Of a stretch of DNA of 64,000 nucleotides, positions 51,362-60,808 are shown in pieces. The notes under the pieces were generated by a model. That model saw nothing but the letters and a program-made list of their open reading frames with translations, ran no database searches and was not told the origin of the DNA. The translations under genes and the position numbers were made by a program. Numbering within the stretch: position 1 is the first letter of the stretch; every line of letters starts with the position of its first letter. The stretch comes from Saccharophagus degradans 2-40 (GTDB taxonomy: Bacteria > Pseudomonadota > Gammaproteobacteria > Pseudomonadales > Cellvibrionaceae). The stretch lies in assembly GCF_000013665.1 (NCBI RefSeq), contig NC_007912.1:4897684-4961683 (forward strand), read 5' to 3'.

Positions 51362-52339
51362 ATGAGTTCTCACTCGCTGTTAGGTGTTTTACGCCAGTAC
51401 ATTGGCTTAGGTCATAACACTACTAGCCATGGCGAAAAGCTTATTTCCACGCTGGGCGGGTGTTTTGGGGTTGCCGCTGTATTTATTATTACTTCCGCCA
51501 TTGTGGCTGCAGGCCTTCTGCAATCTACTACCGGCTACTTGGTCGTATCCTCCATGGGGGCAAGTGCGGTGCTGTTGTTTGCGGTACCTCACGGCGCACT
51601 GTCGCAACCTTGGGCTGTGTGTGGTGGCCACCTAATTTCTGCGTTTATTGGCGTTACTATTGCTCAGTTTTTAGGTACTAGCGCTATTTTTGCAGGCCTT
51701 GCTGTAGGCTTGGCTATTGGCGCGATGTATTACGCACGCTGCATTCACCCCCCTGGCGGCGCAACCGCACTTACAGCGGTTGTTGGCGGCAGCAGCGTTA
51801 CCCAACTGGGCTACGACTTTTTGCTCGTTCCCATTTTTATTAATGTGCTCGCCATATTATTTATAGCGGTTTTATTTAATAGTGTTTTTCGTTGGCGGCG
51901 CTACCCAGCGCACTGGGCGCACATTACTAAACCAGCCGCTGCAACATCATCTAATGCAAGTGATAGACAATTTGAACTTACACAAGAAGATTTTGCCGCA
52001 GCCATGCAGCAACTCGATTCTTTTGTAGATATCACCACCGATGGCCTAATCGATTTATTAGAACTTGCGAAAATTCACGCAGAAAAAAATATCACGCACC
52101 CCGATCAAATTATTGCAGGCCACATTTATAGCAACGGCAAACTCGGCCAACTTTGGAGCATCCGCCAAGTAGTAGACGCCGGCGATGAAACCGACCCAGC
52201 TAAAGATCGCATTATTTATAAAGTACTCGCCGGAGCCGGCAACTACGAAACCGGTATTTGCCTGCGCAGTGAATTTAAACAATGGGCGAGGTTTGAAGTT
52301 GAGAAGAAAAATAATCAATGGGTGAAAGTTAGCGACTAG
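51362..52339 (+). CDS. HPP-family membrane protein
   Basis: A 325-residue protein. The N-terminal ~175 residues form the HPP domain: four or five helices with VSSMGASAVLLFAVPHGALSQ and the signature HPPGGATALTAVVGG. The remaining ~130 residues are soluble (LTQEDFAAAMQQLDSFVDIT, HIYSNGKLGQLWSIRQVVDA) and replace the CBS domains seen in other members. HPP proteins of plants and cyanobacteria transport nitrite; this has not been shown for all bacterial ones. It is a single gene with repetitive spacers on both sides. Confidence 0.9.
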   Translation: MSSHSLLGVLRQYIGLGHNTTSHGEKLISTLGGCFGVAAVFIITSAIVAAGLLQSTTGYLVVSSMGASAVLLFAVPHGALSQPWAVCGGHLISAFIGVTIAQFLGTSAIFAGLAVGLAIGAMYYARCIHPPGGATALTAVVGGSSVTQLGYDFLLVPIFINVLAILFIAVLFNSVFRWRRYPAHWAHITKPAAATSSNASDRQFELTQEDFAAAMQQLDSFVDITTDGLIDLLELAKIHAEKNITHPDQIIAGHIYSNGKLGQLWSIRQVVDAGDETDPAKDRIIYKVLAGAGNYETGICLRSEFKQWARFEVEKKNNQWVKVSD

Positions 52340-52631
52340 TTACTAGGCATTGAGCGCTAGCTTAGGGGCGATAAGAAAGGTTTTTTAGGGAGAATGAACA
52401 GTAGCCAACCCACAGTTTACAGCTAAGCGAAAAACACAATGTTAAATTTACCATCTGTAAGCTGTGGGCTATCTACTGTTAGCTATTCCTCAAACCTTAA
52501 CCAGTTCTCAAATATGGGCAAAATTACTTTTACATGGCGCCTTAGCAAACATACACCCATGATTCATATTGTTTTCTAGTTTAACATCCCGCGCTCATAT
52601 GGATTTTTATCATTACTAAAAGGATATTGTA
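52340..52631. other. Intergenic region with AGCTGT/ACAGCT repeats
   Basis: It contains the words CCACAGTTTACAGCTAAGC and CTGTAAGCTGTGGGCTA, which are partly complementary to each other and resemble spacers at 14.1, 21.5 and 54.7 kb. I see no gene. Confidence 0.5.
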
Positions 52632-53834
52632 ATGACCCCCGACTACAAACCCCTCATCATAGCTGGCCAAAATTCAGGCACTCCTGTACAACTTAATAGA
52701 GTTTACGCGCAGTTTTACAACAACCTAGAGCCCATGGCTCGGGCCGGTAACTACTGGGCTAATTTAATAATCAAAGAATTGCAATCGCTCTCATCCGGGC
52801 ATATTAAACGCAATGTATTTGTTAGTAATACACCAAAAAACGCAAACTTTACTCACTTCCAAATGCTCTTACCGGGCTGCCGAGCATATGTGCTTAAATG
52901 TAGTAGTGGTAAGTATTTAGTGTATAAAATGAAGTTAGATGAGAAATTTCCTTTACTACAAGGAAAAGGTGAAAAGCCTGGCTTACATCATATTTCAAAC
53001 AGCAGAGGAGAGTGGGAAGCAAGTTTTAGGAGCAGCGGTCAAATAACTCGTAGCCCCAATCCCGTCGTAGCCGTTAGCGATGGTATAGACGATATTGCAG
53101 CGGCTATAGACAGTTGTTCAAATCATATTTCAGATTCCCCTTTATTCAGTAGTTACATTCTCAAGCGCCAAGGATTTGATATGCATTATACTCCTGGGCG
53201 AAAGATTGGAGGGTTAACTCAAATCAATCAAGCAATCAATGCTGCAACAGATCGTTCTCTAATTGAGTCTGCCACGCTCCTTGCTAAAACGATGGAATTG
53301 TCTAAAGATACAAAAGATGTTGTTTGGTTAACGCAAAGGGGCGGAGTAGGGATTTTTACACAAGCCATGAGTATTTTGAAATCGCGCGGCATAGACTTTG
53401 ATGGACAAAAACACCACGTTTTCTTTAGCCATCCAACCACGAATTTTGCAAAGGCCCAAACGCTTGCAATGGAAATAGGTATGAATTTTGAGCGCGATAA
53501 TCTCAGTATCCAACCGCTGAACCCTAACGAATTGGTTGGTGGATTAAATTTCGGTGGAGATTTTATTGCAGGATACCAAAGAGTACGACACGATCCAGAG
53601 TATACCGCGCTGAATTACGGAGTAGACGCCCTTAAAGGTATAAATCGTAATTGGAAAGCAATTAGTGTCTCCGCAGGGTGCGGTGTAGCTGTATCAGCGG
53701 CAGTAGGATTGGGAGCGCCAACTATCGCGATACCAGCCGTAATCACTGTTGCTAGTGCTATGACGGGCTTAGGCAATACATTATTTCAGTCTTGGCTACC
53801 AGAAAAGCATAGACGACTTAAAAACAAACTTTAG
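52632..53834 (+). CDS. Unknown protein, first gene of an unrecognised pair
   Basis: A 400-residue protein with AAAGGA before the start. I do not recognise it. The first ~330 residues look soluble, with mixed strands and helices (ANFTHFQMLLPGCRAYVLKC, GKYLVYKMKLDEKFPLLQG, DVVWLTQRGGVGIFTQAMSI, HHVFFSHPTTNFAKAQTLAM). The last ~60 residues hold a Gly/Ala-rich hydrophobic hairpin (ISVSAGCGVAVSAAVGLGAP, TIAIPAVITVASAMTG) and a basic tail. There is no signal peptide. Such a tail could insert into a membrane, so a toxin or secretion-system effector is one reading. The next gene follows after 15 bp. Confidence 0.7.
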   Translation: MTPDYKPLIIAGQNSGTPVQLNRVYAQFYNNLEPMARAGNYWANLIIKELQSLSSGHIKRNVFVSNTPKNANFTHFQMLLPGCRAYVLKCSSGKYLVYKMKLDEKFPLLQGKGEKPGLHHISNSRGEWEASFRSSGQITRSPNPVVAVSDGIDDIAAAIDSCSNHISDSPLFSSYILKRQGFDMHYTPGRKIGGLTQINQAINAATDRSLIESATLLAKTMELSKDTKDVVWLTQRGGVGIFTQAMSILKSRGIDFDGQKHHVFFSHPTTNFAKAQTLAMEIGMNFERDNLSIQPLNPNELVGGLNFGGDFIAGYQRVRHDPEYTALNYGVDALKGINRNWKAISVSAGCGVAVSAAVGLGAPTIAIPAVITVASAMTGLGNTLFQSWLPEKHRRLKNKL

Positions 53835-53849
53835 CAGGCTACAACAAAA

Positions 53850-54674
53850 ATGTTCTCATTGAATGCTTTAAAGCTTCGCCAAATTAATACTAAATGTAGT
53901 CTAGTTGGCCCAACAATATCTAAAAGTAGGCGATATAGCTTTAACGTAGACAATTCTCAGATTAGTCTACGTATTCCGGATCATAAATCTACTAGAAGTT
54001 CGCCAACTGCGTGTAACCCCGAAAAACACTATTCTATTGAAAATACCTCATTACCAAATACCTCACTCTCAAAAGACGGATGGGGAAGCAGAATTTGCGC
54101 CGCACGTGCTTGGGATTTTTATGGACCTATTTTTACCGGAAAATTGGGTACTACAACAATGGTAATCACCATTGATCGCCCCGATGAAATAAACCCCAAT
54201 ATTTCACTTTTTCATCCACGTGCTTTTGAACAAACTATAGGCGACTTTCTTACCTTTCTTAGGGGTGATGTGGTAAGCAGCGATATGCAGGAATGGCACG
54301 CGCCGGTACAGTGGCAACCAATACCTAGAATAAATAATATTTGCGCGAAATTTCAAATACGCTCTGCCTATAATGCTAACAGATACGAACGCTGGATAGT
54401 AACGCCAATTTCCAGCACGCATCTTTTATCCATTAGTTTTAAATTAAGCTGGAGTCACGTACACCATAAAATGGGTGGAATAAATAGTGAAGAGCAACAC
54501 GACATATCCAACATGGAGAAACTCTGCGACGACATAATGGATAGCCTAGAGGTCAAACTCTCAACTAAAGCATTGGCGCAACAACAAGCAGCGTTGCGTG
54601 GGCTTGAGGACACGTCTTTGGTTTCCGAGTACCCGCCTTTAAAGTGGGAGCAAAACAAAGAACTAACGCTATAA
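53850..54674 (+). CDS. Unknown protein, second gene of an unrecognised pair
   Basis: A 274-residue soluble protein without signal peptide. I do not recognise the family. The N-terminal ~60 residues are Ser/Thr/Asn-rich and probably disordered. The rest alternates strands and helices (TGKLGTTTMVITIDRPDEIN, FEQTIGDFLTFLRGDVVSSD, RYERWIVTPISSTHLLSISF, MEKLCDDIMDSLEVKLS). The gap of 15 bp and common direction couple it to the 400-residue gene. If that one is a toxin or effector, this would be its immunity protein or adaptor; no sequence motif proves it. GC content is similar to that of its partner and lower than in the RND genes nearby. Confidence 0.68.
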   Translation: MFSLNALKLRQINTKCSLVGPTISKSRRYSFNVDNSQISLRIPDHKSTRSSPTACNPEKHYSIENTSLPNTSLSKDGWGSRICAARAWDFYGPIFTGKLGTTTMVITIDRPDEINPNISLFHPRAFEQTIGDFLTFLRGDVVSSDMQEWHAPVQWQPIPRINNICAKFQIRSAYNANRYERWIVTPISSTHLLSISFKLSWSHVHHKMGGINSEEQHDISNMEKLCDDIMDSLEVKLSTKALAQQQAALRGLEDTSLVSEYPPLKWEQNKELTL

Positions 54675-54809
54675 ATAGAAAAGAAAGCAAATATCAATAC
54701 AACCAGCCCACAGCCAACAGCTCACAAAGCTTTTTAACAAACATAGCTCATCACAAACTGTCAGCTGTGAACTGTAGACTGTAGGCTGTTAGCTGTTATC
54801 TGTTATCTA

Positions 54810-55946
54810 TCAACCAACATTATTCAACACCCATGCCACCGCAATTACCTGCGGTACAGTAAACAGCGGTAAGTACAACGCCATCTTCCACGATTTAGTG
54901 GTGTCTTTTATTACCATTATTTCTGTGTAATCTGTGGATACACCCGTCATAAGAAATGCAAAGCTATTGCCCGGTGCACCTGCGCGGGTGAGTAGGTCGG
55001 CAGCGATTGGGGTGGAGCCTTCTGAGCACACTTCTATTATTGTTGCGGCAATAATTGTTAAGCCTAAGCCAATTAAACTTGGGCCGAAGTAGGTGCCGAA
55101 ATGTTCGGGCGATACAAACGCGCGAATGGCGCTTGCCAACAGCACGCCAAAAAATATCCAGCGCAGCACCATGCGCGACTCGACAACACTGCCTACCAAT
55201 ATTTCTTTTATCCAAGTGGGTGTAATTTTTATTGCGCTTAATTGCTTTTTGGCTTCGGGGAAAAATTTAAAATCTTCTGGTAAGTCTTCTTGATTGGGGT
55301 TCGCAGGTAACACACCTTTTGCTACGCAGTGATCAAATATCACGCCCACAATAATGGCGACGATGGCCGACAACACAATAAAGGCGAGCGTCCACGGCAA
55401 GCCTATTAGTGCCACCAAAATAAAAGTAAGCGATAGCGAATTCCACGGGCTAGCAATAAGGAACGCCATAAGCTGGCCGGCGCTGGCACCGCGTTCATAT
55501 AGCTTTGCTCCCACCATTAAAATGCCGTGGTTACATAAATCGAGTAATACGCCCGCTGCAGTAGCCCTTAAAATACCCACAAAACCACTGCGGGTACCCA
55601 AAATACTCATTACGAATTCGCGCGGCACTTTCACTAATACCGCAACCATTAATAACCCCAGTAACAAGCCCCACCACATGGTGTTCATTAATTCGAATAC
55701 ACCGGTTGCGAGGTGCTGGTACCAAGCATAAGCGGGTGTTAACTGCTCTAAAAATAAACCTTGTACATAGAGCAATGCACACAGAAATAAAGACCCCCAA
55801 AGCATCCAGTCGGGTCGGCCTTTGGCTGTGCTACAACTGCCCCCTTGGCTGGGCGCAGGGCCACAACAACTGCTACTCGCAGCGGCACTGGCTTCATTTT
55901 CGCTGCAACTTGGTTTGGGCTCTGGCGTGCCGCAACAACTGGACAT
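54810..55946 (-). CDS. SO_0444-type Cu/Zn efflux permease
   Basis: A 378-residue membrane protein of the permease family PF03773, SO_0444 type. The first ~45 residues are a Cys-rich metal-binding extension (MSSCCGTPEPKPSC, ASSSCCGPAPSQGGSCS). About eight to ten helices follow, with the two conserved halves: FVGILRATAAGVLLDLCNHG, LIASPWNSLSLTFILVALIG and, in the second, IEVCSEGSTPIAADLLTRAG and AFLMTGVSTDYTEIMVIKDT. It is thought to export Cu or Zn. It lies divergent from an RND efflux operon, with another metal pump (CusA) further right. Confidence 0.88.
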   Translation of the reverse strand: MSSCCGTPEPKPSCSENEASAAASSSCCGPAPSQGGSCSTAKGRPDWMLWGSLFLCALLYVQGLFLEQLTPAYAWYQHLATGVFELMNTMWWGLLLGLLMVAVLVKVPREFVMSILGTRSGFVGILRATAAGVLLDLCNHGILMVGAKLYERGASAGQLMAFLIASPWNSLSLTFILVALIGLPWTLAFIVLSAIVAIIVGVIFDHCVAKGVLPANPNQEDLPEDFKFFPEAKKQLSAIKITPTWIKEILVGSVVESRMVLRWIFFGVLLASAIRAFVSPEHFGTYFGPSLIGLGLTIIAATIIEVCSEGSTPIAADLLTRAGAPGNSFAFLMTGVSTDYTEIMVIKDTTKSWKMALYLPLFTVPQVIAVAWVLNNVG

Positions 55947-56378
55947 ATAAAACCTATACTTAAATTTACTTGCTTATGATGCTATTTAATGTGAAGCACT
56001 GACAAAGCGCTATCTGTAAAACTGCTGTTAAATACCTACCAAAAGTGCATGCTCTAAGGGGCAAGCTTACAACACTCTGTAGCGCTCAATGCTACTCTCA
56101 CAATTAACTAAATAACAGGCGAGCGCAGCACCAACAGCATCCGGTATTGGTTAATTTGCCGGCATTTTCATATTTATTGCAAATTTCGCCTATTTAAACA
56201 GTTCACAATAGAGTGTTTATCAGCTGTTATTTATACATACGCCGCACCACGCTTCCGCCCAGTTACTCACCACGTACCATAAATGTTCATAAATTGGGCA
56301 ATCTGTGTTAGCGTCCGAAGATCTTTGGTTATACACATTGGTTAATCATTCGGCTTTAAACATAAAGGATTGGTAATT
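55947..56378. other. Divergent intergenic region between the permease and the RND operon
   Basis: It holds promoters for both directions by position. I see no convincing MerR/CueR-type dyad or other operator. AAAGGA at 56364-56369 serves the adaptor gene. Confidence 0.45.
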
Positions 56379-57566
56379 TTGAATACTACCTTACAACGCC
56401 CCTTACCCGCGCTTTCTACACTGTTAATTTGTGCTGCAATAGTGGCCGCCAGCGCCTTAGTTGTATTTTTAATTAATAGTACAGAACCCAAAGCAGAGCG
56501 CGAAGCCGCTACCCGTAATGCCGCCATGCCGGTTGAAGTAATCCAAGCAGACTACGGCACCTTTCAACCCACAATTATTGCCATGGGCACGGTAAAGGCA
56601 GATGAAGACTTGCTTTTGCGGCCTCGCGTTAGCGGCCAAGTCATTGAACGCGCACCGCAGTTCGTACCCGGCGGCTATGTTAAAAAGGGGGATGTGCTGC
56701 TGCGCATAGACCCTACCGACTATAAACACGCGCTGGATTTGCGTCACAGCGAGCTCATAAAAGCGCAAAGTACCTACCAGTTAGAGCAAGGTGAGCAATC
56801 CATAGCCGAGCGCGACTACAAACAATTGAACAAGAATCTCGACCCGATGCAGCGCTCGCTGGTTTTGCGCGAACCGCAATTAAAAGCTGCCGAAGCCGCA
56901 GTTAAAGCTGCGCAGGCAAATTTGGCACAGGCGCAGTTGGACCTAGACCGCACCACAATCCGCGCCCCATTCGATGCCCAAATACTCTCGCGCGAGGTGA
57001 GCGTAGGTAGCGAGGTTTCCCCAAGCGACACGCTAGCACACCTTATAGGCCTGCGAAGCTATTGGGTGGAAGCATCTGTACCCAGCGATAAAGTGCGTTG
57101 GTTGCCGCCCGCTAATGCCACCAAAGTAAACGTTCGCCGTCGCGACTGGCCAACACCACGGGTTGGCGAGCTGCGCAGTGTTATAGGTGCGCTGGAAGAA
57201 AATACGCGCATGGCACGGGTGTTAATAGAAGTTGCCGACCCCTTGGCCCTTACCAATAGTAACGAGCTAGCACTTGCAGTAGGCACCTATGTTGAATGTG
57301 AGCTGCCCGCGCGCACATTAACCGGAGTGGTAAGGCTTAACCGCGATTATTTGCGCAAAGGCGACACCACCTGGGTATTCGAAAACAACACGTTAAGCAT
57401 CCGCAAACTGGAAATACTCTTTCTCGATGCCGAATTCGCCTATGTAGGCGATGGTCTAGCCGAAGGCGACATGATCGTCACCACCTCGCTTTCCAGCATA
57501 AAGGAAGGCGCTGAACTGCAACTAAAAAGTAACGCAGACGCAGTAGGTGCAACTAGCCATGAGTAA
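56379..57566 (+). CDS. RND efflux periplasmic adaptor (membrane fusion protein)
   Basis: The TTG at 56379 is preferred because AAAGGA ends 9 nt before it. The ~395-residue adaptor has an N-terminal signal anchor ([20 protein letters not shown]), a lipoyl-type half ([35 protein letters not shown]), a long coiled-coil hairpin (~95-165, [20 protein letters not shown]), the second lipoyl half ([20 protein letters not shown]) and the beta-barrel domain. It links the AcrB-type pump to an outer-membrane channel. Its gene overlaps the pump gene by 8 bp. No outer-membrane channel gene is in the window. Confidence 0.93.
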   Translation: MNTTLQRPLPALSTLLICAAIVAASALVVFLINSTEPKAEREAATRNAAMPVEVIQADYGTFQPTIIAMGTVKADEDLLLRPRVSGQVIERAPQFVPGGYVKKGDVLLRIDPTDYKHALDLRHSELIKAQSTYQLEQGEQSIAERDYKQLNKNLDPMQRSLVLREPQLKAAEAAVKAAQANLAQAQLDLDRTTIRAPFDAQILSREVSVGSEVSPSDTLAHLIGLRSYWVEASVPSDKVRWLPPANATKVNVRRRDWPTPRVGELRSVIGALEENTRMARVLIEVADPLALTNSNELALAVGTYVECELPARTLTGVVRLNRDYLRKGDTTWVFENNTLSIRKLEILFLDAEFAYVGDGLAEGDMIVTTSLSSIKEGAELQLKSNADAVGATSHE

Positions 57567-60500
57567 TTCAGAACCCACCAATAACCCTTTGCGCGAAGGC
57601 CCAGTCGCATGGATGGCGCGCAACGATATTGCCGCAAATTTATTAATGATTATTTTGCTGGTGGGCGGCGTCGCTATGGCGCTGAACATGCAAAAACAAG
57701 TGTTTCCCGAATTTGAGCTAGACGTAGTTGAAGTTTACGTAAGTTACCCAGGCGCCTCACCGGAAGAAGTTGAGCAGGGGATATTACAACCCGTAGAGGA
57801 TGCCGTGCGCGGGGTACAAGGTATTAAAGAAATGACTTCGTCGGCGCGCGAAGGGGGCGGCAGTGTTAGCCTAGAGCTAGTCACCGGCACCGATCGCATG
57901 AAAGCCTTTCAGGAAATAGACCAAGCGGTAAACCGCGTGCGCACCTTCCCGATTGATGCCGAAGACCCAGAAGTAAGTATTCGCGCAAACCAACGCCAAG
58001 TAATGGAAATTGGTTTATATGGCGACGTAGATGTATGGACCCTTCGCCGCTTGGCAGAGCAACTGCGCGACCGCTTGCTTGTAGAAGACAATATCACCCA
58101 AGTGTCGCTGGGCAACACCCCTGCTTACATTACCCACGTAGAAGTCCCACAGGAACAGCTGCGACGTTATAACCTAACACTTGGCGATATAGCCCAACGT
58201 ATAGAAGCATCTGCACGCGATGTGCCCGCAGGCGCAATAGAAACCAGCCGCGGCGAAATTTTGCTGCGCTTGAATGAGCGCAAACAGTGGGCGAACGAGT
58301 TTGCCAATATCCCCATTGTTACAGGTGACAACGGCGCACGTGTGTTATTAGGTGAAATAGCCACACTGCGCGACGGCTTCGAAGAGGCGCGCTTCCACTC
58401 GCGCTTTAATCGCTACCCCTCGGTAGAGGTAGAAATATTCCGCGTAGGTAAACAATCGCCTTTAGATATAGCCAAAGCGGTAGACACCGTATTAGCGGAA
58501 CTCGACAACACCCTGCCAGAGGGCGTTAAGTACCGCATAGATAGCAACGACGCAGAAAACTTTAGCGATCGCTTAATGCTGCTACTAGAAAACGGCGGCG
58601 TTGCAATTTTAATTGTGCTGGGCATATTGGCTATTTTCTTAGAGCTGCGCCTAGCATTTTGGATAATGATGGGCATGTGCATATCGTTTGTTGGGGGCAT
58701 TTTATTTTTACCCTTCCTCGATATAAGCATCAACATGATTTCTATGTTTGCGTTTTTGGTGGTGCTTGGCATAGTTGTAGACGATGCCATTGTAGTGGGC
58801 GAAAACGTGCACGAATACCGGCAACGCGGTTACAACGATCTCGATGCCGCCATTAAAGGTACACAAGATATTGCCGCACCGGTTACCTTCACCATATTAA
58901 CAACCATTGTTGCTTTTGTGCCGGTGATGTTTATCCCGGGTACTACCGGCAACTTTTGGTGGCCTTTTCCCGTAGTGGTTATTGTTGTATTGCTGCTTTC
59001 GCTGGTAGAAGCCCTATTTATTCTGCCTGCTCACTTAGCTCACAACACCGTGCGCAAGCGTTCCAAATTAAGTGCAGCCATTCACGCTCGCCAGCAAAAA
59101 GTAGCAGCGCGTTTTAATAAGTTTGTAAACGTTACTTACAAACCATTTATCGAAATGTGCCTTGTGCATCGCTACATTACTATTAGCTCTGCATTATCGC
59201 TGCTTATTATTGCTGGGGCATATGGCGTGAGTGATCATATGGGTATGATAATGATGCCGCGCGTCGCTGCCGACGAAATAGAAGCAGGTGTGCGCCTGCC
59301 CGTGGGTACCACCCAAGAGCAAGCGGCGCGCGTAGCTAACGAAGTTACCGAAGCCACTCACAAAATGTTTGAAGAATACAACCTGCACGAAGTTGCCGAA
59401 GGCATAAAAACCAATGTGCGCGGCAAAAATTTTGTGGATGTTGAAATAGTGATGCGCCCACCGGACGAGCGCGATATGAGTGCCGCACAGGTCATTGAGC
59501 TGTGGCGTCAACAGATAGGTGATATTGACGGTGTAGACCAAATTACCTTCGAAGCTGAACGCGGCCCAGGCGGCTGGCGCGACGATATTAGCGTGGACCT
59601 AAGCCACACCAACACCGACATGCTGGCTGAAGCAAGCCAAGTATTTAAAGCGCGCATGGCGGAGTTTTCCAACACGCGCAACCTTAACGACAATTTTAAC
59701 AAGGGCAAACTGCAATACAATTTTACCCTGTTACCCGAAGGCGAATTGCAGGGCTTAACCCCACAGGATTTAGGCAGGCAAGTACGCGATGCTTTTTACG
59801 GCGCGGTGGCCATGCGCCAATTGCGTGGCACCAACGAAATTGAAGTGCGGGTGAAATTACCGCTTGAAGAACGCCAAGATCAACACACCCTCGACGAACT
59901 CATAGTGCGCACGCCCAGCAATAACGAAGTGCCACTTAAAGATGTAGCCAATTACGAATTAAGCGAAGCGTTCAGTTCCCTTAGCCGGCGCAACGGTAGA
60001 CGCGTAATAAACGTGGGCATGGATGTAGAACCACAAAGCGCCATCAATCGGGTTGCTGCAGTTATGGATAACGAAGTGCTGCCGCAATTGCGCACAGAGT
60101 TTCCCGGTTTAACCTGGAGCAAGCGCGGCAGCGAATCCGAAATGCGCGAATCTACGCGTGTGCTTTGGGGCGGATTTACCATGGCCATGTTTGTTATTTA
60201 TTCACTGTTGGCGGTGGCATTTAAAAGCTATACCCAACCGCTTATTGTGATGATATCAATTCCGTTCGGCATTATAGGCGTAGTAATTGGGCACCTAATA
60301 ATAGGCTACGATTTATCTATTGTGAGCTTAATGGGAGTTGTGGCTCTATCGGGGGTTGTGGTTAACGGCGCACTTATTATGGTGGACTACGCCAACAAAC
60401 GGCGCGGCGAATTAAGCGCACTAGATGCCATACGCGACGCAAGTGTACGCCGCTTTAGACCAATATTTTTAACCACGCTCACCACCTTTGGTGGCTTGGC

Positions 60501-60687
60501 ACCCATTATTTTAGAAACCTCTCGCCAAGCGGCACAACTTATACCAATGGCCATATCACTTGGCTTTGGTATTGTGTTTGCCAGTACCATTATTTTAATC
60601 ATTGTGCCGTGTTTTTATATGGTGCTAGAAGATATAAAACAGGGTAAGCGCGCAACCGGCGATGGCTGGGGCGCTAGAACCCAATAG
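57559..60687 (+). CDS. AcrB-type RND efflux pump
   Basis: The ATG at 57559 lies inside the end of the adaptor gene, indicating coupling. The ~1042-residue pump has the 12-helix RND layout with two large periplasmic loops. It has [20 protein letters not shown] and [20 protein letters not shown] at the first porter domain. TM4 has [20 protein letters not shown], with the proton-relay Asp pair in VVDDA. The repeat in the second half is [20 protein letters not shown]. It expels hydrophobic compounds using the proton gradient. The sequence is of the AcrB/AcrD/AcrF class rather than the heavy-metal class. Confidence 0.94.
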   Translation: MSNSEPTNNPLREGPVAWMARNDIAANLLMIILLVGGVAMALNMQKQVFPEFELDVVEVYVSYPGASPEEVEQGILQPVEDAVRGVQGIKEMTSSAREGGGSVSLELVTGTDRMKAFQEIDQAVNRVRTFPIDAEDPEVSIRANQRQVMEIGLYGDVDVWTLRRLAEQLRDRLLVEDNITQVSLGNTPAYITHVEVPQEQLRRYNLTLGDIAQRIEASARDVPAGAIETSRGEILLRLNERKQWANEFANIPIVTGDNGARVLLGEIATLRDGFEEARFHSRFNRYPSVEVEIFRVGKQSPLDIAKAVDTVLAELDNTLPEGVKYRIDSNDAENFSDRLMLLLENGGVAILIVLGILAIFLELRLAFWIMMGMCISFVGGILFLPFLDISINMISMFAFLVVLGIVVDDAIVVGENVHEYRQRGYNDLDAAIKGTQDIAAPVTFTILTTIVAFVPVMFIPGTTGNFWWPFPVVVIVVLLLSLVEALFILPAHLAHNTVRKRSKLSAAIHARQQKVAARFNKFVNVTYKPFIEMCLVHRYITISSALSLLIIAGAYGVSDHMGMIMMPRVAADEIEAGVRLPVGTTQEQAARVANEVTEATHKMFEEYNLHEVAEGIKTNVRGKNFVDVEIVMRPPDERDMSAAQVIELWRQQIGDIDGVDQITFEAERGPGGWRDDISVDLSHTNTDMLAEASQVFKARMAEFSNTRNLNDNFNKGKLQYNFTLLPEGELQGLTPQDLGRQVRDAFYGAVAMRQLRGTNEIEVRVKLPLEERQDQHTLDELIVRTPSNNEVPLKDVANYELSEAFSSLSRRNGRRVINVGMDVEPQSAINRVAAVMDNEVLPQLRTEFPGLTWSKRGSESEMRESTRVLWGGFTMAMFVIYSLLAVAFKSYTQPLIVMISIPFGIIGVVIGHLIIGYDLSIVSLMGVVALSGVVVNGALIMVDYANKRRGELSALDAIRDASVRRFRPIFLTTLTTFGGLAPIILETSRQAAQLIPMAISLGFGIVFASTIILIIVPCFYMVLEDIKQGKRATGDGWGARTQ

Positions 60688-60765
60688 CAATAAATAGAAA
60701 TAGAGCAATTAAGAAAACTATAAATAGCGCTAAGCATTAATGAGTATTTAATAACAGCTTAGTTC

Positions 60766-60800
60766 TAACTCAAGGCGAGCATTTATGTCGCCTTGAGTTA
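60766..60800. terminator. Bidirectional terminator between the two RND operons
   Basis: Perfect 13-bp stem TAACTCAAGGCGA/TCGCCTTGAGTTA with a 9-nt loop, between convergent genes. Confidence 0.82.
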
Positions 60801-60808
60801 TTACTCGT

